Assembly: GCA_019096065.1 (NCBI GenBank)
Contig: JAGUCH010000004.1
Span: forward strand, 8,122,001 to 8,186,000
Source of the DNA: Paracyclopina nana
Lineage: Eukaryota; Arthropoda; Copepoda; Cyclopoida; Cyclopettidae
Direction: 5' to 3'
DNA length: 64,000 bases
The notes under the pieces are model-generated. The model was given only the letters and a program-made list of their open reading frames with translations. It made no database searches and was not told where the DNA came from. Positions 36,001 to 48,000 of the stretch are shown one piece after another (the first letter of the stretch is position 1; the number at the start of each line of letters is the position of its first letter). The position numbers and the translations under genes were made by a program.

Positions 36001-39000
36001 AACAAACGCAGAAACTCGCGCGAAAATACTGAGACGAAAAGTAAACAAACTCCATTTTGGGCGCGAACGCACAATTTTATGAGTGACAAAGTGCGCGGTT
36101 TTTTCGTTCGGCAAGTCATGCTGATTTGCATATTTGATGATGCTTTTATTTGGCGGTGGTCCCATTTTGCGCGAAATTTGCACACAGTGATGACCAATTG
36201 TGGATATGGAAAGCTCAACATCATCTTATTTCCTAGTCACGATTTTCAGCCATAGAATATCAAATTCAAATCTAGGTCGAGTCGAAAATAACCAGATTTT
36301 CAATGCCTACCTATTTTGGTACAAAACAATGTTTGGGACTTTTTCATGCTAAATTTCAAATGGGACATATTTAATGTCGTAATGTTCCCTTTTGGGACAT
36401 TAGTTGCAGCTTCTTTTGGGACACATAAAATGCCTTGCCTCTTAAAGTTGGCTTTTGGGACAATGTTGGTCCTTTCTGGGACATTTATTAATTGTTATGA
36501 GACATTTATTACTTTTTTGGGACATTGCTGATGATTTTCTAGGTTCAAGGAAAGCTTAGAGCACCTTGAAAATTGCCAAAACGTGGCTCATTTGAATAAA
36601 AACGACAAAATGTTCGGATATTTGGCAGCCAAGTAGGAATTCAAATTTTTTGTGTCAAATCAAGTGGGGGCAAGGAAGTTTCCTCAACGTTGTTGATCAT
36701 GTCCATTTTTTGGCTCAGGAAAAAAATTCGGCTCCTAATATGGGAAACTGGATAAGCCTTTTTAAAGTGTCACACGACAAGACAATTCAAGTGCCAACTC
36801 ACTGAGCCATTTTCGTCGCTGCCATTTCTCACCGCCACCTTCAGTACTTAAAAAGCTCAATTTTTCAATATCAGCTACCTAGGTTTTTCCACTTTCGGCT
36901 CTAAAAGCTAAATTATTCTAACCTAGTTTTTGGGCTAAACTGTGAATTTGAACCTATCTGAGAATTGTGCATCAATCATTTGGAACAGAAATTGTGAATT
37001 TGGGACAAAATTGTGAATTTGGGACAAAATTGTGAATTTGGGACAAAATTGTGAATTTGGGACAAAATTGTGAATTTGGGACAAAATTGTGAATTTGGGA
37101 CAAAATTGTGAATTTGGGACAAAATTGTGAATTTGGGACAAAATTGTGAATTTGGGACAAAATTGTGAATTTGGGACAAAATTGTGAATTTGGGACAAAA
37201 TTGTGAATTTGGGACAAAATTGTGAATTTGGGACAAAATTGTGAATTTGGGACAAAATTGTGAATTTGGGACAAAATTGTGAATTTGGGACAAAATTGTG
37301 AATTTGGGACAAAATTGTGGATTTGGGACTTCAGGGACTTTGAATCTTGGACCAAATGCAGCATTTAGGGCTAAATGCTGTTTTGGACCAAATTGACCTT
37401 TTTGGACCAAATTGACCTTTTTGGACCAAATTGACCTTTTTGGACCAAATTGACCTTTTGGACCAAATTGATAATTTTAAGCCAAAATGGATAATATAAT
37501 GCCGATTTGCGAATTATTTGACATTTGCTACCAAGGAATTTCGGTTATTTTGGGCCAAAATGCATAGACGCCTAATTTCCATTGTAAAAGCATTATATTA
37601 GCAACTTTGGACCAAATTTTGTTGGTAGTATTTTGTGATAGGAGGGGTGAATTTTGTGGAAATTCTTCTTTGGTAGGAAAACAAGTTTGCTATTCAAATC
37701 AAAAGTGATAAAAGAATACCATATAAAGAAATGGAATCGAAATTGCTTTCAAATGACGTGGCAATTCTTCGTTGATTTTTAGCCAATACATGCAACTCTT
37801 TGCATATATTTTTTCCCCTTCAAATGGCGCTGATAAAATGTTAAGATTATTTGTGTTATTGCGCTGTTGTTTAGTAATTTTTTGTAACAGCGCTATTTGC
37901 TAAAGAGTCGCTATATGCGCTGTTACAGAAAACATAATTTACGCTATTAGCCATAACATCGTTACTTGGGCTGATAGCAAAAAAAAACACCGTTATTTGT
38001 GCTATAAACGTCGTTATTTCCTTCAAAAACATTATTTTCGTTTTTTGTTATTCGATTTTGACAACAGCGCTGCGCTATTTGCGCTGCGAAAATGTTACGT
38101 TAAAACGGTTTTTTTTCAAAGGAAATCTTGCAATGCATTTAGGTCACTTTTTTCAGTAAGTGCTGATAAAAAAGAGCGCCATTTCCCAACTTTTTTACCC
38201 CGTAAAGGTCACATATTCCAGATAATCGCATCCATCCGCCTTTATCATGGCCGCTCATGTTCATATGTGTTTAAAATGGCACAATGGGGGAGATGAGTGA
38301 TAAAAATCCCAGCCCAAAAAGAGCAAATATTGTTTCAAAAAAGCATTTGAATAATCAATGTGAGAAACCAAACAACAGTATTAAATGGGGTTTTTGATGG
38401 GTTTTTACCCCAGTGTGATTTGATATCCATATAAGAGATGAGACTTTTTTGGCAATGGCCCCCCCAGATTTTATCCGGTTTTTGAGGTTGACACTCGTGT
38501 CTTTTTATGCGGAATGGAATGGGTTCAATTTTAGGCAGAGACAATTTGGTTTTTTTTTACCTTTAAGCCCACAGTTTCCAACTTTGTGTCCTTTTTTCAG
38601 TTTTATGTATCCTTCTCAATTTCCATTTGACCCGCTTCGTTCACCTCCGGCCCTGAGAGGAGGTGGACGAAACGGGTGAAACTATTATTAATGGTGGTTT
38701 TCATGTTTAAAGTCTTACATGAAATCACAGTTTTTTCGGTATGGTTAACAAGACTTAGATTCTATGAAAAAAACACCATGAGTGCTCCGATTGTGAGCCA
38801 ATCATTGGCACCAACCACATTGAGACCTTGGGAGCAGATTAAGATTTGCAAAAATAGGCCTATTTAGCACTATTAGGATTTCGGCTAATCCTACTACATA
38901 AGCCAAAATACTATTTGTTGTTGATGTGGATTTTGGGCGGCCAGAAGCAATTTCAAGTATATCTCTTCTCACCATCTTGATTAGATATAGCAAAAAACCA

Positions 39001-42000
39001 ACTTTAATGGGAGACATTTTGTCTTGACCTAATGTCATTTTGTTTTTGCTTGACCGCACCTGAAAGTAGCCTTAGAAAAAAAGCTATAATTGTTTGTTGT
39101 TTATTTTTCACCCGTTTCGTCCACCTCCGGCTCTGAGGTGGACGAAACGGGTTAAAATATCTGAGCAATCACAAGTAATCGTTTTTTCTACGTTGGGAAC
39201 TAAAATATTGACCTCATTTTTTACACACTTTTTTTGTATGCAGAGTAGAGCAGTAAAGGTCTCAAGTTTTGGTCAAGGCAATATTCCGTATGAGTCATGA
39301 AGCCCATAGGGGATTCCTGGGCACAGTGGGGTAAATTCCTGAAAAAAACCACTTGTGGCATGAAGCATTTTTGCCTTGACACATCATGAAAGCTCAACAT
39401 GAAAAATAGTTTTAGGAAGATTTTTTTTAATATTAAGTGTGGTATCTTTGCAATGATCATGTCAAAATCCTGCCTTGTATAGTAGATGCGTGTCCTTCAA
39501 AATGTGGCCCAGTCTGTGTTGTGTCCTATGAGAAAAAGCCAATCTTGTGTCTTTTTTTAGATTTCTAACTTCTTAAAAAAAACTTGAAGTAGGCCTTTCA
39601 TAAAGAAATAATTTTGCCCTTTTATTGGTAAATTAAAATTGAAACATGGGAACAAATTTTTTTAAAATGCAAAATTGAAATTATTTTGGGGTAATTATGG
39701 AAAAGTTATTATGAAGCACATATTTGAGCAAAAATTCAATTTTTAAAAGAATTTTTAAAGTATTAACCTTTTTTGACCAGATCTGGTTTTGGTTGATAAT
39801 TTGGGGCTTTGCTCCTGCCAAATAGTAATGGCTTCCTTATTATGCTCGGTAACACTTACAGAGTTTTTTTGACACGAAAAAAACCAAATCTCAGGAATTC
39901 TCACACTTCCACCCCAATAAGGTCTGAAATGATTGAAGTTATGATTATTATTGAAGAATTCAGCTCCTAGGTGCATAAAATGGCATGCATAACCGGTTTG
40001 CATCTTATGTGAAATCAGGTTTCAAAGTTATTAGCTTTGGCACATTTGGCCATGACAAGCTCAATCAATTTTACATTTGTAACTTGATCAACTTTTAAAG
40101 CTGACACCTGACATTTTCGCAAACTTTCTCAAAAAATCTTTATTTCTTAAGTTTGCTTGTGTGAACTTTGAGCAGGAAATTGCAATAAAAGACTTTATGT
40201 GAATTTCTTTTTGCCATCTTTATTATTTTACGACATAAACCCGTTTTTCGTGCTTTTTATAAGCATTTTTGCAGACATTCATCATTTTTAAAGTCTGACA
40301 CTAAAATTGCTCATACATTCATAAGTATGTCAAAAATGTGAAACCAGCATAAAATAAGAAATATGTAAATCTACATTTGATATCATTGCTATTTTATGGT
40401 AGTTTTGATTTTACGCATTTTTAAGCTGTCAAAAACGCGAATTTTATGCACCTAGACTTGTAAGGAAAATGGATCGAAAACTACTCGAGTGCCCCAATGA
40501 TTTGCCCTTAAAATTGTCGCACGATTTGCCGCCCAGGCCGAATCGGATGACGGAGCCTCATTTCAAAGTTGGTGGCAAAACTTCGCCAGGGCGATTTTCG
40601 CGCCATTTTTATCAAATGTTCCCGGAAAGAATGGAGGAAAATGAGCGCTCGGACGGGTCAAATTCCGGCCACTTTTCGATCCCTCTCGACCTCAACTCAA
40701 GATTTGCGAGGTCTACTTCCCTTTTATCCAGGTTGACTTTGAGTCCAGTCAGGGAGCATCCTTTAATGGTAATTATAATTATGATCAACTAACTTTTAAG
40801 GCCAACTAGTAATTATGATCTACTAACCAATTAGGTCAACTAGCAAAATGACAACTACTCTTGCTAAATTTTGCAATTTTGCTATATTTTGGTAGTTTTT
40901 TTCTAAAAGGGTTATTTGGATCAACGTAATATTATCTCAGCAATTCAATTTGGATTCAATTATTTTTTAGTTATTTTAGTTTTAGTCACTTTTTTGGCTC
41001 TTAGCAACAGGCAAATGAACTCTATCTAATGTCCTCTAAGCCAAACATATTTGAGATTAAGCCTCCATTTCAAAGAAGAGAAAGTGAAAAATTGCTTGAA
41101 ATGATGATGATGCACTGAATTGGTCATGATTTGTGCACCACCGCCAGAATCTGGCCTCAATTTGTCAAAGCTGACGTGACATCCACGTGGCTTCTATGTT
41201 GACATCCTTTCAAAAAAGCAAAAGTGGCCTTTTTTCAACTTGGTATCTGGCAACTCTTCTAATGCAGTCTCGGCCTGCAAAATTAATCGGTTTCAGCTAG
41301 TTTCAGCTTTCCCAGACGTGTGTCAACTGTCAAATTTGCTGAAAAATTGAAAAAATTCCGCAATTTAACAAAAAAACCTTTAAGATAAGAACAAATACCT
41401 GTTACTTAATCCTTAAATCCTACAATTATGCTAAAATGATAAGTATGTTTAAAAGTTAAAAACATAGCTTTTTAAACATATTATTTAAATATGAATATTT
41501 TTGGCTTTAAGTTGAAAGCTTTTATTTAAAAGTTATCTTAGGATGAAAGCATTAAAATCCTTAATTAAAATCCCAGAAGTGAACGGGGAAAAAAATTCGC
41601 GAATTGGCCGGGGGTCAACGAAATATGTCAACAAAAGAGTGTTCAAGGCTGCGCGAGCTGTGCCGATCTTGCGCGCGCGCCAAAAAGAAAGAAACGCGCG
41701 CGCGTAAGCTGAGTAACTTTCGGCCTTGCTGCAGCTGGCTGGCTAGCGGGCGGGCGGGCCGGCCCGCCGGCCCGCCCGTCAATACAGACTGCGCAAGACA
41801 GTCTAGGAGCAAAAGCAGCTGACTCATATTGTGGAAAAATTAATAGGAGAATTTGAGTGCAAAACAAAATGGGTTGGCGAAAAATCTAGGACATGAACAT
41901 GTGGAAACAGCTGAGTGGGCGCAGCAAATCCTCGCCTTTGCCTCGCTACAAGGTAAACAAGTGGGAAAAGTAAACAAATCCAGAGCTTGGCCAGCTGATC

Positions 42001-45000
42001 GGATTTTTGGTTGGTACAAATGATTTAAATTTTGCTCGTGATCTCATCAAGGATGAGGCCAAGGATGATGGCCAAGTCTCTTCGGTGAGTGGAGATGCTT
42101 CGGCTGAGGAAGATGCCATCATCCAGGAGCTGGCCATGATTGATGACCAAATCATGGGAGAGGCCAATCATGCCAAGGTTAAGCAGCCCGACGACGAAGA
42201 AGAGGTGGAGGAGGAAAGGGACGCCTTTCCACTCGAAACGAGTCCTTCGCTGATGACATCCTCGACAGTGGTGATCCGGCCGATTCCAATGATCATCCAG
42301 CAACAGCCTTGCTCAGGACACCGCCAGCATCCTAGGCTGACAGCTCTGCAAACCTCGGATCTGGAGCCGAGTCCCAAAGGAGGATCATCGTCATCATCTG
42401 GAGGCGCCAATGCTGGCATGTCGCGAAGCATTTCAGACTCGACCCTTCGTCGAGCTGCTTTGCATCTGAATCTGAACCAGAATGCAGTATTATTACCCTC
42501 CTTTACCAGTTTGCAACAGTTCAAGGTTAGGATTTGCCTGCATATGAGAAAAGCTGAGAAATAACTCTTTACAAGTTGCGTCAAAAGAGGCATTTTTTTC
42601 AGCAAGTTTTGGCATTTATGTCATGCCAACAGCTCATGACATCATTGCCATTCTTGGAAAATTGGATTTTCTGGCCAAAAGTCTGATCGAAATCTACATT
42701 GGAAAACAATAGGTCAGTCGCGTCTGTAGCCAGAAAATCCAATTTCTTTTCGCTGGCCATGATGTCATGAGCTTGTTGCATGACACCCTTGCCAAAACTT
42801 GCAGAAAAAATCACCCATTTTTTCTGAGACTAGCTAACGTTTCATTGTTTTGCTGCAGAAAGAGTTGTCATTGTCATCAGCACGGCGTCCATCAGCAGCG
42901 ACAAGGCATCACCGCAAGTCCATGATCGTGCAGACGTCGCCAACCTTGCCACGATGCCACAGCCCTGGAGCAAACGTGAGTCCACTGGACTCGCCCAAGG
43001 TGTCGCCTAACCAGTTTGCGTTTGCCAACGTCAAGAAGGTCGATGGCAGGCGATGGTCTGTTGCCAGCCTCCCATCCTCGGGGTATGGCACCACACCTGG
43101 AAGCTCAAATGTTTCGGTGAGAATTACGCCTTGGTCATGATTATATTCAAATCGATCACAATTGTCCTTGGACATGATCCACCAAATGATTATGGCCCCT
43201 AGGCGTTCCTCGATAAATCATCATCATCATTGCTATTATATGTTTTTCAGTCTCAGTGCTCATCTCAAGAAAGGCTGCATCAGCTGGGAGCTGCTGCCAT
43301 GGTGCACCATTGCGGTGCTGGAGGAGCTCCCAATGCATCCTCTGGGCCAGCCTCTGTGGGAACCCCGAGCAGCCTCGAAGATCCTCGGTTGGCCTCATTC
43401 CACAAGCATTTCTCCTCCAACGACTCCAACCCTGGTTTGATTGACGACGAAGGCCGAAGGTCACCCTCCATCCGACCTCGGTCGAGGTCACTTAGGTACA
43501 AAGAACTTTTACAGAAATCTACCTTCAGATTCAGTTTTTTGAAACATGAAAAAAAAATTGAAATTTACTTTTATTATGTAGTGATTGGTGCCAAAAATTG
43601 ATTTAGGCATTTGCACCCCTGAAAAGCCACAGAAAAAAAATATATTTTGGGGTGGTCGAATTCATTTAGGTTAGGTTGGCTGACCACCTTACTGTGTATT
43701 ATGCGTGAAAACTAAAATTAACCGAAATAGAGTGTGGCCAAAAAATCGTATTCTTTGTAAGGATTTAGCAGTTTCCCTAATTTGGCCAAAAATCTCTCTG
43801 CTGAAAGCTAAACTACTAGAATTGTGAGTATTCATTTGGACATCCATTCTTTAAAAAAAGTTTGAGCCAAATTAAGTCATTAACATCAATGAAAATTAAG
43901 AAAATATTGGCTTTCTAATCCGCCTAAATCAAAGACGTTTCTCTGGCCTAGCCGTATGATTTCCTAATGTGATAAAATGTGAAATATTCGAATCTTCATA
44001 CGGTAGAATTAAAAACCTTTTAAGTAGGCTTCGGTTTTAGAGCTTTTTTTGCTTGTTCTGGCAATGAGCCATCAATAACTGTTGTCAATGCCAACTTTGT
44101 GCTGAGGTCATGATTACTTGAACATTGATTTCGGATTGCATGTCCTCGTCACTGTTATTGGAAAGAATTCAATTCAATGCCTTCTTCTTGTGGACAAGTA
44201 GAAAAAATCATGCTATTTTCAGTTCACCCATTCGATCTCCTGTGATTGACAATGAAATTGTGATGATGAACACTCTGTACAAGGAGAGGTTTCCCAAGGC
44301 CACGAAGCAAATGGAAGAGAGGCTGCGCAACTTCATCTTGAACAACGAGACGTTGTCCACTGAGTCTGAGATTTCAGCCGACTCCATTGCCATTGTTCGC
44401 TTTGTTCACCACCAGACCCTGGAGATGGCGCGGGATTGCCTTCAAAAATCCGAAGACAAATTGATCACATCCAGGTACAAATCCCATATTGAGCTTGCTG
44501 AGGGTTAGCTAAACCCATGCTGAACACTTCCTTGGTCATTTCATGGGTGTCCAAAACCTATGGCCAGCAAAGTAAGGGTACAATTAAAGAATGTCCCTGA
44601 TTTTCCAGGTATTTCTATGAAATGTCAGAGAATCTGGAGAAGCTTCTGGCGCAGACGAGAGACAAGTCTCCAGATGCGGCCTCACATCTCACCGCCCTGA
44701 TCAAGAAGTTGCTCCTGATCGTGTCCAGACCTGCTCGCCTTCTCGAATGCCTCGAGTTTGACCCCGAGGAGTTTTACCAGCTTCTCGAGGCAGCCGAGGG
44801 CCAAGCCCGCGGGGTGCACGGGGTGCATACAAACGTGCCCCAATACATCATAGGCAAGTTGGGACTGAACCGCGATCCATTGGCTGACTTGCAGCAAGAC
44901 TTGTCCCAGTTGGACATGCTGTCCTCGACAGGCTCAACAAATTCATCCAGAAAAGACTCATCGGAGGCTGCGACAACCACAGCCTCAGAGGCGGAGGGCC

Positions 45001-48000
45001 TCGAGCCTCCGGATCATTCGTCCACTCCAAAGGCGAAAGCTGGCAGCGGCCTCAAAGAGCCCTCCGACGATGACTTTGATATTATCAAGCTGATTTCGAA
45101 TGGAGCTTATGGAGCGGTGTTCCTGGTCAAGCACAAGGACACCAGGCAGCGATTCGCGCTGAAGAAGATCAACAAGCAGAACCTGATATTACGTAACCAG
45201 GTGGACCAAGTTTTTGCCGAGAGGGACATCATGTCCTTCACCGACAACCCTTTTGTCGTATCGATGTTTTGCAGGTACATTCTCAACAGAGATCTCTGTG
45301 GCCGTCACAGAGCTGAATGCTTTTCAGTCATGGATCTCTGTGAAACGATGTTCATTATTTCAGCTTTGAGACGAAGAAGCATTTGTGCATGGTGATGGAG
45401 TACGTCGAGGGTGGAGACTGTGCGAACTTGCTCAAAAACATGGGCCCCTTTCCGCCTGACATGGCCAGATTCTACTTTGCTGAAACTGTGCTCGCTGTGG
45501 AGTACCTGCACTCCTTTGGAATCGTTCACCGAGACCTCAAGCCCGACAATCTTCTCATCACTGCCTTGGGCCATATCAAGCTCACTGACTTTGGCCTCTC
45601 AAAAATGGGCCTAATGAGCTTGGCCACCAATCTGTACGAGGGCTACATCGACAAGGAGACCAAACAGTTTTCAGATAAACAGGTAAGCTTATCATTCCTC
45701 TCTGTTGCCTCATCAGTGATCTCTGATTCTTCTTGCTCTCATAGGTCTTTGGCACGCCCGAGTACATTGCGCCCGAAGTGATATTGCGTCAAGGATATGG
45801 CAAGCCTGTCGACTGGTGGAGCATGGGCATCATCCTGTATGAGTTCCTCATCGGATGTGTGCCTTTTTTTGGCGAGACGCCTGAAGAACTCTTTGCTCAC
45901 ACTGTCAATGATGACATTGAGTGGCCCGAGGAGGACGACTGGCCTGTGCAACAAGAGGCCAAGGATGTCATCCATGCGCTGCTCCAGCAGAATCCTCTGG
46001 ATCGGTTGGGCACTGCTGGAGCGTATGAGGTCAAGGAACACCACTACTTCCAAGGTGTGGATTGGAACGCCTTGCTGAGGATGAAGGCGGACTTCATCCC
46101 TCAACTGGAGGATGACGAGGACACTTCGTACTTTGACATGCGCTCCGACCGATACAACCATGAGCAGAGCGATGATCTCATGGTCCTTGAGGAGACGCGA
46201 TCGTCTGACAATGACGATCTGGAGAACATCTCCATGTTTGCCTCGTTCACGTCGTCCTCGCCAAGGTATCGGAGGTCGCATGACTCAAGTTCCAGCCTTG
46301 TCATCGAGCATCGGCATTCCATGTTCGAGTCTTCCGAGTCGGACAATTCGTCCTCTTCGAAGAACTCCTCTTCGCTCCACTCGCCCGAGTTGAGGCTGCG
46401 GCCCAAGACTTCCATCAGCTTGGAGGAGAAGACGCATGCCCATTTGTCCTGTCCAGACCTGGAGACAATGGTGGCCAAGGCGAGCAGCCAGTGCATGACC
46501 ATCCCCAACCGAGCCATCGAGCCGAAACCTACAGCCTCATCAGAGGACCAGACCAGCTCACCATTGCTGAATCGGAGGCGAAAGCTTCACGGATTCCACC
46601 ACTCGGATGCCTTGCCCAAGTTCTCAATCTCCATGGAGGACTCGACCACCAGGAAGCACAGGCACTCCACATCCTCCATAGGATTCCGATCCCTGACCAT
46701 GGACGGAGGACCAAGGAGCCTGCCAGTCACCCCGAAGGTGTCGGTGGAGCCCAACACACCAAGTCCGCTGGTCATTTGCTCCAACGACAAGTACAACGGG
46801 GCCAAGCCGAAGATCTCGCAGCCCAACCTGAGCATGATCTCATCATCGTCGAAGATGGTCAAGTCCTCCAGCGCCACCGGCCTCAGCCTCATGATTCCCA
46901 ATGATTGCGAGAGTCCGATTGTGATCCAGAGTCCCGGAGGTTCAAGCACCGCTTCCTCCAGGGACGCTTCGCCTTGCAGGGACTTTTCCCCGCTCCTCAA
47001 TACCCTCAACGCACCGATCATTGTCAAGAGGGGACCCAAGGGGTTCGGCTTCACCATTCGCGCCATCCGCGTTTACTTTGGCGACACCGACTTCTACACA
47101 GTCCACCACTTGGTCATGGAGGTGGACCGGGGCAGTCCGGCCTTTGAGGCTGGCCTTCGTCCTGGAGACCTGGTGACCCACATCAACGGTGAGGCGGTCC
47201 AAGGCCTCTTCCACACCCAGGTGCTTTCGCTCATGTTGAGCGGGGGCGAGACTGTGACCCTGAGGGCGACAGCCCTGGAGACAACCTCCATCAAAACTGG
47301 AGGCCGCCGCAGGGATCCCCAAGCCATCAAGATGGCGAGGCGCAGCATGGCCTCGTCCAAGCCGAGGTCCAAGTCGCGGAGGGACGACAAGCGCCGAAAG
47401 ACCTCGCTCTTTCGCAAGCTCTCCTCCAAAAAGGCCACGGCTGAAATGCAAATGCTCTCGGGCAGCCAGAGCTTGAACAGCCTCCGGCCAATCCCGCCCA
47501 CCTCGGAGGTCGTGCTGAGGCACTCGACAAGTACACCAGAGTCCGACTCCTCCAGTCCGGCCGACTCTGCCCCGTGCTCACCCGTCACGACCATGACAGT
47601 CTCCACGATGACCTCGACCACAGCGAGGCCTTCCTCGCTGCATGGCCTCAAGCATAAGCACAAGTTGGCGGTCAAAACGAAGAACCTCCATAGTCCTTCG
47701 CGGAGAAAGTCGGTTGGGCACATCCCACTCAGTCCATTGGCAAGGACTCCAAGTCCAAGTCCGATCCCACCGATCAGTCCAACCCGAAGTCCGAGTCCTT
47801 TGGCGCTGCCTTTGGTCAGCCATCATATACCAGGTATAACAATAATCAAGTTGCATTCAATCGGATGTGAGTAATACCCATATTTCATTTTAGGCTCCTC
47901 GAATACCACTCAAACCTACAGTCCCGGTGCCAGCCTCACCCCCAATTGTGCCAAAAAGTCATTCAATCGGCCCAAAAGTGCTGAGCCAGGATCACCACTG

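Larger units (their letters stand above)
18395..42858 (+). other. 24.5-kb MAST intron
   Basis: Lies between the two halves of the conserved [13 protein letters not shown] block. No foreign gene is recognised inside it. Most of its length is tandem repeats, described in separate entries, and it contains two more candidate first exons near its 3' end. Downstream introns of the gene are 60-727 nt, so this one is exceptional. Confidence 0.85.

Noticed and set aside
36935..37410. Overlapping 125-144 codon repeat proteins
   Set aside because: A 19-bp repeat gives the same peptide in all three frames; no start, splice or family evidence.
45739..47856. Several 60-209 codon - strand frames
   Set aside because: Shadows of the well-supported MAST coding exons on the + strand.
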